Shown here: positions 21,141 to 32,123 of the stretch, piece after piece
Layout: every line of letters starts with the position of its first letter
Numbering within the stretch: position 1 is the first letter of the stretch
Assembly: GCA_049999725.1 (NCBI GenBank)
Contig: JBNGIS010039238.1
Coordinates: 1 to 32,595 of the forward strand
Source of the DNA: Haplomitrium mnioides
Taxonomy: Eukaryota > Marchantiophyta > Haplomitriopsida > Calobryales
Reading direction: 5' to 3'
DNA length: 32,595 nucleotides
The notes under the pieces: generated by a model
Seen by the model: the letters and a program-made list of their open reading frames with translations, nothing else
What the model was told of the DNA's origin: nothing
Databases searched by the model: none
Position numbers and translations under genes: made by a program

Positions 21141-22270
21141 ATGGGCCATAACCGTACACGAAGGAAAAGACGGGCTAAGTACAGGTCTCAATACTCTTCT
21201 CATAGTTCAAGTAGCAATGAGGAAATAGAGGAGAGCTCTACATCCACCTTGGAAAGCAAAAGTAAGTCTAATCTGATAGCAGCAGCTCCGATGATTAGAG
21301 ATCTTTGAGAAGCAAGAAGCAAAGACGGAAGCCAAAGATCAAAAGGGCTACCAAAGAAGAGAAAGCTCGCTTAGCGGAATTGAGCTCAAAGATAGAGGTA
21401 ATGCAAACCCTCCTTTCGAGCATCACGCCAAATCTAGAGGAAGCTGAACAATCAGATGAATGGGTCGCAACGAGACCATCGAGAAGGATTGTTATGGTGT
21501 GCTGGAATTGTGGTCAACCTGGACATGTTTCCTCCAACTGCCCAGAACCATGGGGGCAGAAGTATGAGCACCCAATCATCACAACAAAACTAGATGGGTG
21601 GGTCGCAACTAGACCCACGAAAATAGTTATGGTTTGCTGGAATTGTGATCAGCGTGGACATGTTTCGGCCAACTACCTGGAACCATAGGGGCAGAAGTAT
21701 GAGTATCTGATTGCAACACATTCCGAGGCCGAGGAGGAGGAAGCAATCTGAACTAAAGAGGAAACCTCTGACTCAGAGGATTGTTATCAAGTAAGGGCCA
21801 AAGCTAAATCCAAGTCTCCCCAGAAGAGCAAGAAAAAGAAAAGGCGAAAAGCTAAGAAAGGTACGAAGCGAGTGTCTATAAGCAACTTTGAATACGAGGC
21901 GGAACACTCCACCTAGTTCTACTGGACACAACAGGAAGAGGTGGGAGAACTGCAGGAGGCTTAGGAGGAAGCCAAGGAGAAGACTATGGTCAAGGAGTTC
22001 GGGGAATTGGGCGGTAGCTTGGAGGCGACTTTCGAGGAATGGGAAGACACGGAGGACCTCAGGCATGTCCCGGAGCAGCAATTACTAAGTGATCCAAATG
22101 AGCTCCAAGAGACGGAAGAATCCCTGGTCTCGGTGCAGAATCTTAACCCTTGCATCACTCGGGTTGAGGCAGAAGAATCTGAACCAGAAGCAAAGGAATC
22201 CGCGAACATGTTAGGGGAACATCAAAGGACCCAACTAGAGCTAAAAGAGGATTTGTCATCAGGGTACTAA
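21141..22270 (+). pseudogene. Nucleocapsid-like gag remnant, family II
   Basis: The frame starts at ATG 21141 with a basic, Ser-rich segment like the linker of family I gag. A frame change occurs near 21295. The frame running from 21305 then has a short coiled-coil-like piece (KARLAELSSKIEVMQTLL) and two CCHC knuckles 45 codons apart. CWNCGQPGHVSSNC (21500-21541) is intact. The second (21635-21676) has its last Cys changed to Tyr. A Lys-rich tail (about 21780-21880) and an FYW...QQEE segment resemble the pre-protease part of family I. No capsid domain or protease is present. Stops at 21686, 21749, 21914, 21962 and 22268 interrupt one frame. It probably once bound element RNA. Confidence 0.75.
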
Positions 22271-23179
22271 GTGGGGGCCAGTCACAATGAGCAACTGCCT
22301 AGTGTAGTTGAGTTAGAACCCCCTCAAATGGAGGAAGTAAGGCCAACTGAGATAGTAGGCTGCATCCAGGAGGACAAACCTCGGCCGAGCCCTGAGTCTG
22401 AGCTAAAAGAGGAGTGGGAAGCTGCCTTGTCTGTTCTTGAAGAATGCAGGCCTGAACCAAAAGACTCGCTTGGGACAAGCGTGGACCAGATCTTAAAAAG
22501 GGAGTGGGAAGCTGCCCTCTCACTTTTTGATGAATGCAGGGTTGCAGAAGAGGACCAAGGTGAGGCAAAGCAGGAGCAGGTCTTAGACGGGGAGTGCCCC
22601 ACCGACAGCTTGCACAATGGCCAATGCGAAGACCAACGACAGGTCGAGGCTGTAGTGCATCCCCAAGATGAAGAGGAGGACCAGATTGGTGCAGACCTGG
22701 GACAGGGCTTAAAAGAGGAGCTCTTCAATCTTGATTTGACTAGTGGCAGCCTCCAAGACCAGCCGCCTTGTGCAACTAAAGGGGATCTTCATCAAGTGGG
22801 ACAGTGGAGGTTATCGGAAGTTGAAGGGTGCAACGTTGAAGACCAGCAACCCTCTGATGTTAAAACTCAACACCAACTAGTGGAGGAAGTAGACAAGGTG
22901 GAAGGGTGCCTAGCCACCTTAAGGGAGCTTACCTTGAGCCTCTGTGAAAATCTACTCAACACAGAGGAAAATATGAAGAACAGCCCAATAGCACTGGCCC
23001 TTGTACAGTTTTGTTATGTTCCCACACGAGTGATGTGTGGTGTTTTTGTTTGTTCTTGTTTTGTTGGGTTAACTTTTGGGGGACTTTTTGTGTTTCCCCC
23101 AAAGTGTCATGAGAAAAGCCAACAGAGTGGCTTGAGGAAGAAGAACGGAAGGTGGCAGCCTGGAGGGCCACAGATCTAG
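22271..23179 (+). CDS. Acidic repeat-containing ORF, family II
   Basis: An open stretch of 302 codons continues the nucleocapsid frame after a TAA at 22268-22270. The first ATG is at about 22328. I do not recognise the protein. It is rich in Glu, Asp and Gln and has two tandem 30-residue repeats (22403-22492 and 22493-22582) sharing the core EWEAALS..(E/D)ECR, with a decayed third start at 22583. A Cys-rich hydrophobic stretch near the C-terminus (about 23030-23095) looks like a membrane segment. It lies where family I has T/G-rich untranslated sequence, so it may be read-through. The ORF could be the C-terminal part of an extended gag or an accessory protein of the element. Confidence 0.55.
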   Translation: MGASHNEQLPSVVELEPPQMEEVRPTEIVGCIQEDKPRPSPESELKEEWEAALSVLEECRPEPKDSLGTSVDQILKREWEAALSLFDECRVAEEDQGEAKQEQVLDGECPTDSLHNGQCEDQRQVEAVVHPQDEEEDQIGADLGQGLKEELFNLDLTSGSLQDQPPCATKGDLHQVGQWRLSEVEGCNVEDQQPSDVKTQHQLVEEVDKVEGCLATLRELTLSLCENLLNTEENMKNSPIALALVQFCYVPTRVMCGVFVCSCFVGLTFGGLFVFPPKCHEKSQQSGLRKKNGRWQPGGPQI

Positions 23180-23418
23180 GCAGGCATCTAGCCTGAACTA
23201 GAATATGCTGACTCAGCTTTCATATGGGATCCAAGCCAGAGTTAGCCATAAGGATAGTGTAGGAGTTTTGGTCTTTTTGTTCCCGTGTTGTGTGAGTGGT
23301 GCGTAGTGTGGTGACCAGGTCGATAGAGGTGCCCATGAAGGAAGATCAAGGCCGTCGCCATGGAGGAGTCCAAGAAGGTCAGAAGGAGGAAGGGAGTTTG
23401 CGGGGTCGCTGCACAGTT
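23180..23418 (+). other. Family II 3' untranslated region
   Basis: Non-coding sequence between the acidic ORF and the polypurine tract. The last 60 bases resemble the same place in family I. No ORF of note and no RNA gene is seen. Confidence 0.5.
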
Positions 23419-23428
23419 AAAAGGGGAG
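23419..23428 (+). other. Polypurine tract, family II
   Basis: AAAAGGGGAG is followed by TTA and the LTR terminus TGTCAG at 23432. It has the same layout as the family I tract at 8308-8317. Confidence 0.75.
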
Positions 23429-23431
23429 TTA

Positions 23432-26400
23432 TGTCAGTCGGGTGTGTCTGAGTTTCTTCAATTTTTTAAAATTTTGAGTGTCTTAACCTGGTTGATTTCT
23501 CCTGTTTGTGCTAGCCTGTTGTGTGTTATTACATTTTGTTGTGATATTGTTGTTATGGCAATTCTGCACCTTTCTACTCTTTCCCCTTTCCCTTCTCTTC
23601 CTTTCTTTTCTACCTTTCCTTGTGGATGTCATGAAGCCTGCAAGCCAAGGGGGAGCCCTGTGGAATCCAGAGGGGTCAAGTAAGAAGGCTAGCAAGGGGA
23701 TCAAAGGAACTTGCATCAACAAGACAAAGGCAGGGCTGACAAGGGGGCGCAAGAGGGATCAAGAAGATGTGAGAGGGAGATCAGAAAAAAAGAGCCAACC
23801 ACAATTGAGGAAGAATCCACGAGAGGAGTACGGGATTTGAAGGCGAGGGGGTGAATATCGGCGAGCAGAACGGAGGAGCCAACCGTTTGGACTACTGCAT
23901 CCTCAATTCACGACCATTCATGGCGCACCATACCTTGATAGAGAGAAGAGCTCAAGGCAATTGCAATGCAATTTAAATCGAAGAGAATAAGGCAAAACTA
24001 AGGAAGAACGACCTTCAGGAACTTAACCAATGGCTGCAGTCCCGAGGAGTCCGTGGAGCATTGTGGAAACGTGGCAGCCCACCACACACCGAGGGATTTG
24101 ACGGATGATGTGGCAGCACCTGCGGGTCCGAAGAGTTCGACGGGATCCAGCCTCCCTACGTGGGGTGCCCCAGTTGATTTGGTTCGGAACAGCCACCTTA
24201 AGTGGAGAGACCACTTCACGTGGATTCGACGGGAAGCCCAACTAGAGTCCAAGGGAAGAGGTGCAAAATGGTGGCTTATCACGGACCTGACCAGACAAAG
24301 TGCGAGCAAGACAAAATGATGATCTATCGTTGATCTGGCAAAGCGGGGGAATAATTCGATAGAGTAAAATCTCAAAGTTCGATGGGAGTCTGTGGAGTGC
24401 ATCGTTCTTATCACAAGGGTATTCCGAATCGGCAATATAGTGAAGGTCTGACCAGACGAAGAGCAGAGGGTGCCAAAAAGGTGATGAGGTGACGATCCGG
24501 CCAGAAGAAGCAAGGGACCAGAAGCCGAAAAGGTGACATATTGCAGTTTCAGAACTGGCGAGAACGAAAGTTCGATGGGGCAATGCTGAAAATTCGAAAG
24601 GGATCATTGGGAGCTAGCTATAGTTCTTATATCAAGCGGACGGTAAGTTAGGCGAAGGGAGCCTCAGTTCTTATTGCGAGCGGGTGTGGAAATGGCGATA
24701 ACAGGTAACGTTCTTACTCAACGAGGGATTATTTTGCGGATGATGTGGCATCCGCGGAAGAGGAGTCAACGTGGGTGAACCGCTGAATCCAGTCAACTGC
24801 GTTGGTCCGCCTATCCCCTTGTGGGGCAGCGCGGACGGCAGGGCAACGGATGACGTGGCGGGATTCCAAGAAGCATCGACGGGGTTTCGAAGGGCGACTA
24901 TGGGGTTGTGCGTAGCGTGGTGGGATTCTGAGAAGCGACGGCGAGGTTCCGAGGCATTTTGCGGAAACGTGGCGCTCATGCGGGCCTCTAGGAATCTGCG
25001 GGAATATTAGAGATTCCTCAGGAATCCTGAAGCTTTGCGGATTACATGGCACCTTTGCGGGCTCTGGGAGTCTGAGGGAATATTAGAGATTCCTCGAGAA
25101 TCTTGAGCTTTGCGGATTCCAAGGAATCCAACGGGCTGCCCCATAGCGCCATGTGTCCGATACCTGGTATCCAAAGGATCTCACAGGTGGTCAAGCTAAA
25201 ACGATGAAAAAACAAAGGAAAAAGGTATGTCCATTCAAATGCGGATTGCAAGAGCTACAAGTGTCGGTTTTGTGTGAAATCAGTCTTGTTGGAAAGAAAA
25301 CAACAAGGCGCAGCTGATGGAAACATTTTCAGACTCTGAATCTTGTAAGAGACCCACTTGCGGGTTGTTAAAAAAGGTGGGATGCACCTCTCGACCATAA
25401 GATAAGTGAAACCGGGACCTTCAAAGAAGGGCGGTGATGAATCATCAAGGCTAGGAGGAGGAAAACAAGCGCAGAGATAGCCTCACTCGCTTCAAAGCTA
25501 CGAGGACTGTCTTTTGGTGCAGAGAAAACAAAGGAGAGAGTTCTTGTGAGACCTTGGGTGAAGTGGGTGGACTTGTGAAGGAAGGCCATCACAGGGTAGA
25601 GGTGGACTGAGGAGGTGTTGGGAATCGCTGAGAAGGAGGCTCTAGAGGCTCAAACTACTCAGGTGTACTCACATTTGAAGGCGGACCAACATTTGGATGT
25701 GGACCAACACTCAGAGGAGAAGAGGATTCTTTCGGTTTGTATTTCGTGAGGGGCAGCCAAGGGGGGGGGGGTCCTGGTGTTGCCTCAACTTTAGTTTGTG
25801 CAGGAGATCAGTCCCAACAAAATTTAGAGAGTGTGCTGGTGTTACAATCTAGTGGAGAAGGGAGAGGAGTGGCCACCTTAGTGCCTGCGCACTAAGTGGA
25901 AGATCCAGCCAATTCTCGGGTGGAGTGGGTGATCGAGCAGCTGGGAGGGCTGTCTTCCAGAGGTGGAAGTTAAAGGAAACCTCTTCCAAGCCTCAGGAAG
26001 TAAATTCAGGGCTTCTCGTGAGGGAAGTTGAAATACTATTTGGCTAAGAGTGCATGAGTGAGGAGTAAGAGGAAGGCTAGAGTTGCAGAAAGAAAGTTGA
26101 GATTGGTTCTTGAGAGCTGAACAAGGCATGCAATGTTGGCAAGACATGGCATAGGAGTAGATGTGTCTATATTCATGTGTGTTGTTAGATTTTTGTTCTG
26201 TTTGTAGTTCTGTAAAGTTCTTAATTTAGAAGGCCTGCATTCCCTTTATCAAATCCTGAGGACACCTTGGACAAGGGAAGTCAGGACTAACAACATTGTA
26301 TCGTGGTAATTGGATGTTGGGGCCTATTCCCCTTCTATATACAAGGTGACTGGGTCCAGATCTGGGCCTCTGAAGTATATTTCGGAATCTATTCAGCAGC

Positions 26401-26775
26401 GTTTCTATCCACTTGTGTGTGTCCTTGAGGAATGCATGTGAATGAGCAAGGTGGCTACTGAAGGACTCACCAAGAGGCCATTGTAGACCAGAACTATATG
26501 TTATGTTCTATCTACCCCTGTCTTCCAAGTGGCACTTTTCGAGGTTAAAGCCTGAAGAAGAGGTGTGACCTGCATCTTTGGGCATTGGGGTGTTTTCTTG
26601 GGTGTTGTGCTTGGGTGTTGTCGAGGTTGTGCAGTCACTCCTGCGTTAGTCAATAGAAGCAAGGGTCCATTCGGTGCAAAGCCCCTCCTATAAAACGTCC
26701 CGAAACACTATGTGAGCTCTTAATCGAGAGAATCTCTGTCGGAAAAGAGTTAATGCTCTGACTAGAAGGCTGATA
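23432..26775 (+). repeat. Family II LTR 2
   Basis: It starts TGTCAGTCGGG and ends CTGATA (decayed from CTGACA), about 3344 bp. It is the 3' LTR of the internal region 20907-23431 and, at the same time, lies in 5' position to another internal region that begins right after it. GTTCTTAY motifs are at 24623, 24667 and 24710. A hairpin module is at 24805-24836, with ACGTGGC at 24853 and 24967. A run of 11 G at 25761-25771 replaces five in LTR 1 and may be a sequencing artefact. R-U5 is at about 25790-26775. Confidence 0.8.
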
Positions 26776-27009
26776 TTTCAAATTTTTTGGCGATCATAGC
26801 GGGACAAAAGAATTCTGGAAAATTAACCTTGCATTAATTTGTTAAACTAAAATGGAGCAAGGAAAAGAATTTTGGAATTCTGGGAGTAGTCTAGCACCAA
26901 AAGTGGAAGAAGACCAGAATGAGGGCAAAGGTTTGCAAGGACCTGAGACCAAATCGAGACTTAGTTATCATCTTGCAAAGGGGTAAAAGTTTTCCTCTCC
27001 ATTGAGAGA
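26776..27009 (+). other. Second family II primer-binding site and leader
   Basis: TGGCGATCATAGC at about 26788 is followed by a leader closely similar to 20919-21140. A second internal region therefore begins directly at the end of LTR 2. Confidence 0.6.
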
Positions 27010-27767
27010 ATGGGCTATAACCGTACACGAAAGAAAAGACGGGCCAAGTATAAGTCTGAATACTCTTCTGATAGTTCAAGTAGCAATGAGGAAATAGAGG
27101 AGAGCTCTGCATCCACCTGGGAAAGTGAAATGAGTCCGATGGCAGCAGCTTGGATGATCAGAGATCTTCGAGAAGCAAGAAGCAAAGACGGAAGCCAAAG
27201 ATCAAAAAGGCTGCCAAAGAAGAGAAGCTCGCTTAGCAGAATTGAGCTCAAAAATAGAGGTAATGCAAACCCTCCTTTCGAGCATCACGCCAAATCTAGA
27301 GGAAGGTGAACAATCAGATGAATATGTCGCAATCGGACCACCGAGAAGGATTGTTATGGTGTGCTGGAATTGTGGTCAGCTTGGACATGTTTCCTCTAAC
27401 TGCCCGGAACCATGGGGGTAGAAGTATGAGCACCCAATCATCACAACACAACCAGATAGGTGGGTCGCAACCAGACCCATAGAAATAGTTATGGTGTGCT
27501 GGAATTGTGATCAGCTTGGACATGTTTCGGCCAACTGCTCGGAACTATAGCGGCAGAAGTATGAGTATCTGATTGCAACACATTTCGAGGTCGGGGAGGA
27601 GGAAGCAATCTGGACAAGGGAGGAAACCTCTCACTCAGAGGATTGTTATCAAGTAAGGGCCAAAGCTAAATCCAAGTCTCTCCAGAAGAGCAAGAAAAAG
27701 AAAAGGCAAAAGGCTAAGAAGGGTACGAAGCAGGTGTCCATAAGCAACTCTGAATACGAGGAGGAAT
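27010..27767 (+). pseudogene. Second nucleocapsid-like gag, truncated
   Basis: This is colinear with 21141-21900. Both CCHC knuckles are intact here (27362-27403 and 27497-27538, ending CWNCDQLGHVSANC). The frame before them is broken by loss of one base near 27227, and TAG codons follow each knuckle (27419 and 27548). The CGA at the place of the TGA near 21306 shows that stop is secondary in the first copy. The gene is cut off at 27767, where a family I LTR begins exactly at its TGTC terminus. Confidence 0.75.
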
Positions 27768-29594
27768 TGTCAACCGGTGCTTTGGAGCACTAAAGCTTTA
27801 TGCACGAAATCAGAAGCACCATTGGCCATATGTTCCCTTTACGAGTGTGAAGGCCTCTCAAGAACAGCTGATTACCTCTAACAGCTGATAAGAGCATGGT
27901 GCATGAGTCCTGGAAGGGAAACAGGATCATGGCAGAGGAGAGGAGAAAGGAGAGCAGTGATCGCCAGTTAGGAGAGGGGCCCTATTCTCAATTTCAAAGC
28001 AGGCCAGTGGGAATCCGTGGGCCTAAGGAGGATGAGCAGCCACCCATGGCGAGGGGATCGCAGGAGGAAGAATAAGGGATCAACAACAAGGAAGCCCGAA
28101 GGCACTCCGAAGAAAGGCAGATCACGGGTGTCCTGCAGTGGCCACAAATCGGGAAGCAAGTATCAGGAGCTGACATGAGGAGGTGAGATCATCACGAGGG
28201 CGAGCAAGGCCAAGGAAGAGGGATGCTTGATCCCGCAAGCAAGAACGAACCCTGCAGAGGCCGATCGAACGATCCATCCGAGTCGGTAAGTCCTGAAGGA
28301 AGAGTGGAGTCCCCGAAAGGCTTGCGAGATTCCACGGAAACATGGCGTCTCCAGAGCCCTTCGTGAGATTCCACGGACAACATGGCAGCACCAAGAGGCC
28401 CGCGGGTCTGTGGAAAGGCGCCTCCCTAAGTGGGGAACCCACTTAACCTGGTTCCGATCCGTCTTCCGACGTGGGGAGTTCGGTTAAGAGGGATCCGCGA
28501 GGAACCCAACAGCGAGCAAGGAAAGGGGCCCGAAACATCGATTTATCGTGGGTCTGGCCGAAGGAAATCGGGAGAGTGCCAGACGGGCGATCTATCGAAG
28601 ATCCGAGAGGGGGAGGAGTGCGGAAGCTGAAGGGGCGACCTAGCGCAGATTCGCCAAAGAGGAAACATAGAGGAGAGCCGAAAGGGGGACTCATCACTGA
28701 TCTGACCGAGTAAGAGCAAGTGAAGGCGAAAAGGCGACTTGTTGGCAAACCAGTTCGAATGACGCGCATGAGTGGCAAAGCGGTGACCTAGCGCAAACCG
28801 TCCAACGGGAAGAAGGCTGAGCCAGAAGGGCGATATGGCGCTTATCAAGTGAGGGGAAACGAAGGGCACGGCGAAAGCACGATATATCGGGGAATCGGCA
28901 AGTAAGATGAGAGCAGCCGAAAAACGAAGCTAACGTCAATGCGACCGATGGAGGAGCTATCGGTGCTGAAAGGGTGACACTTTGCCGCTTTGGTATCCAG
29001 AAAGGTAAAAGTTCGACGGGGTGCAGTGGAAAGTTCGAAAAGGGCGAACGGTCCGAAAGGGCCTAGTAGTTCGTATAGCAAGCTTTCAGAAGAATTGACA
29101 AAGCTAGCCTCAGGCACGCGTAGTTCTTACTTCGGAGGTATGTCGAAACGGCGACATCGACACCGTTCTTATTCGGCGAACAGAGGAAGTCCGCGACAGT
29201 TCTACGGATGACGTAGCGAGCGTAGGGAGTCCGTGGGAGGCTTTGGAAACGTGGCGCGCTGAGGAGCCGGGAGGTGTTTCCGAAGGTCAACTTCGGAAGA
29301 AGGGTCCGCGCGACGGTCTGCCTACCCCTTTGCGGGGCGGCGTCAGACAACGCCCTTCAGATGACGTGGCGCCTTGGGAAGCACGCAGGGGTTCCGTGGG
29401 TCAACATCTGAAGGAGGTCTGCGCGATGGTCCGCCAACCCCTTCGCGAGGCGGCGTCGGACAACGGCCTTTGGAGGACGTGGCGACTCGAGGGACCCCGA
29501 GGCAATTCACGGGACACACTGCTCTAGGAGAGGAGTTCACATGACCTCGAACATCGTGCGGGTCAACTACGGAGGGAGCAGTCAGCGCAACGGT
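27768..29594 (+). repeat. Family I LTR fragment (U3 part)
   Basis: It starts TGTCAACCGGTGCTTTGGAGC, matching the 3' LTR start at 8321, and stays colinear with 8321 to about 10195. It contains the TAAGTGGG/CCCACTTA hairpin (28427-28445), GTTCTTAY motifs at 29123 and 29165, and two hairpin modules (29316-29348 and 29429-29461) with ACGTGGC at 29249, 29364 and 29477. It stops abruptly at 29594 against minus-strand integrase sequence. Confidence 0.8.
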
Positions 29595-30241
29595 TTATGG
29601 ATGCTATGATCTTACTGAGGATTTTGCCCATTATCCCATTGGCTCTCTCTGTCAATCCATTGGCTTTTGGGTGGTAGGCCATAGTGCGTCGATGCTTAAT
29701 CAGGTACTTGGAGGTCAGATCCTTTATCACTTGATTGATAAAGTGGGTTCTTTGGTCACTTACCAGTTCTAGGGGTGGCCCAAACCTACAAAACTTCTGT
29801 TCATATAGGAATGCTACCACCGTTTTGGCATCATCCTTTCTGGTAGCCCTAGCCTTCACCCATTTGGTGGCGTAGTCTGTGGCTAGGAGGATGTACCTGT
29901 TGCCTCTCTTGGTGGATGGCGTAATTGGGCCGATGAAATCTATCCCCCACTTTTCAAAAGGTGCCAAGGGAATAATTGGTACCAAAGGGTGATGTTGGCT
30001 TGTTGTTGGCTTTCCTGTTCTTTGACAGGCTTCACACCTCTTCACCCAGAAGTACACATCCTTGTACAGGGTCGGCCACCTGTATCTAGCACTTAGCACC
30101 TTTCTTATTGTAACATTTGCTGCAAAGTGACCCCCCCCACTTCCTCTCCATGCAGAGCTTGCATCACTATTCTGGCCTGATCTTGCTCCAAGCATCTTCT
30201 AATCATGCCATCTAGTCATATTTTGTGTAGCATCCCCTTCA
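29595..30241 (-). pseudogene. Integrase, minus-strand Ty3/gypsy pol, truncated
   Basis: Integrase inserts element DNA into the host genome. On the minus strand the zinc-binding region has GGHFA and the CEACQRTG segment. The first His appears only in another frame, because a run of eight C (30131-30138 on the plus strand) shifts the frame. The catalytic core has D in GIDFIGP, D in LVSDQRTHF and E in NGLTERANG, so D, D and E are all present, although the usual Gly after SDQ is Arg. A TGA near 30216 and a frame change near 30245 separate it from RNase H. The C-terminal domain is missing: the frame runs into family I LTR sequence at 29594, so a chromodomain cannot be assessed. Confidence 0.85.
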
Positions 30242-31906
30242 CTAATAGTAAGGTATCACCTTCCTAAGAAACACTGCAGCCTCCTCTTTGCTGCTACCCT
30301 TTGGAATTTGTGCGGTACTGATGAATTCAATGATTGAAGCATAGTTTGTTGGCCTCCTTGTTCTGACATGGAACAAGTCCTCATCGGGAAAGGCATCCTC
30401 CACTTCCCTTTCATTGACTAGCCCAGCCACCCTGGAGAAGAAGTCAGCATTGCTGTGCTTCTTTCTTGGTTTGATTCTCACTTCAAAATTGAACTCTTGT
30501 AGCAGCAGGATCCACCTTGTCACCCTACCCGTCACATCTGGTTTGTTTACAAGATATTTCAGAGCATTGTGATCGGTATAGAAGATCACCTTATAGTGCA
30601 ATAGGTAGTGCCTGAATTTTTTAAGTGAATAGATGATGCCTAAGGCCTCTCTGTCAGTTGCTGAGTAGTTTCTTTCTGATGCGGCCAACAACCTGCTTGC
30701 AAGGTATATTGGGTGATCTCTCCCTTTTTCATCCACCTGGCTCAGCACGGCACCGATGTAGAATCCTGACATGTTGATCATTACATAGAAATCCTTCCCC
30801 CAACTTGCTGGTATGCGGACTGGTGCGTTGGTTGGTCGTTGTTTCAATTTGTTGAAGCTGGTCAATCTTTTAAGCGTGGCTTCAAAGGTGCTGCTTTGCT
30901 TTGTCATTTTATTGAGTGGCCTGGCAATCAAGGTGAATCTCTCAATGAATCGTCTATAGTAGCCTACACAACCCAGAAAACCTTGTACCTCCTTCAGGTT
31001 GGTTAGGAATGCTATCTTCATCCAATTTGTGGTCTTTTCCTGATCCACTTCTATGCCTCTGCCCAAAATCCGATGTCTCAGAAGTATTCCTTTGGACACT
31101 CTGAAGAAGCACTTTCTCAAATGCAAGCGCAATCTTGTTTCTCCGCACCATTGAAGGGTGAGCCTTAGATCTTGCTCGTGGTTGCAGACTCTTCCATACA
31201 CTACAAAATCATCAATGAATATCTTGAGAAACTTCCGTAGATAATCATGGAATATGTTCATCATCATCCGCTGAAATGTCTCGGGTGCATTGCAGAGTCC
31301 AAAAGGCATCCTTCGAAAAGCAAACACTCCCCATTTTGTGGTGAACGATGTCTTCAACTGATCCTCTTCTTGGATCTAGATCTGGTTATATCTTGAATAC
31401 CCATCCAAGAAGTTGTAAACTTCTTGTCTCGCAACCAGATCTAGTACACCATCGGTGAAGGGCAAAGGGTAGTGATCCTTTTTTGTTGCTGCATTCAGCT
31501 TTCGGAAATCCTAGCATACCCTTATCTTTCGCTCTCCATCATGTCCGATTTTCTTTGGTACTGTGACCAATGGCGATACCCACTTGCTATTCAGCACTTG
31601 GTAGATGTAATCCGCTTCTAGAAATTTGTTGATCTCTTCCTTTACCAGCAGCGAGAATCGAGGATTCATCCGGTACTTGCATTGTCTGATAGAGATTGCT
31701 GCGGGTTCCAGATCAATCCGATGTTCCTCCAATTCGTAGGGAACTCCCTTTAGATCCCCATGGCTCCAGGCAAAGGTGTCGCTGAAATTCGCTAGGAGGT
31801 CGGTCAAGGACTGCTCATGGTTTTTGGACAATTCCGAGCCGATATGAAATTTGTATCCCTCCTGAATAGTTATGTATTTGTGTTGAGTCGGGCGCACTAT
31901 CCCCAC
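30242..31906 (-). pseudogene. Reverse transcriptase-RNase H, minus-strand pol
   Basis: One minus-strand frame covers the N-terminal RT (SKWVSPLVTVPKK), then RMPFGLCNAPETFQR and the catalytic KIFIDDFVVYG, then the thumb (QGFLGCVGYYRRFIERF) and RNase H (GAVLSQVDEKG, ATDREALG, FYTDHNALKYL, NADFFSR). Two TAG codons interrupt it (31511-31513 and 31376-31378), the first just before DFRKLN. The first RNase H aspartate is replaced by Asn in the INMSGF segment, which would abolish activity. It lies upstream of integrase and downstream of protease, the Ty3/gypsy order. The RT and integrase style resembles the Athila/Tat-like non-chromovirus branch, which is my inference. Confidence 0.9.
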
Positions 31907-32123
31907 CTCATTTCTCCCTTCTAATCCATCCTCATGTATAAGCGTTGCTAATAGCCACCCCTTGCTCTCAACACGTTCTCTTAGCTTGGTTTATTGTTCT
32001 TGTCTGCACCAGATATGGCTCTTCAGACTTCTCATGTTCCTCGGTTGGATTCTGACGTGACACTTTGGACCTCTCCTTTCTTCCGGCCTCAGTGTCCCTG
32101 CCTCCCATTGAACATTCAGTGGT
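31907..32123 (-). other. Protease-RT spacer of minus-strand pol
   Basis: A linker between the protease and RT domains with a frame change between them. The conceptual translation is charged and unrecognised, and no conserved motif is seen. Confidence 0.5.

Noticed and set aside
25761-25771. Run of 11 G as a possible regulatory or quadruplex element
   Set aside because: The matching place in the other LTR has five G. A single homopolymer does not make a quadruplex, and a length error is likely.
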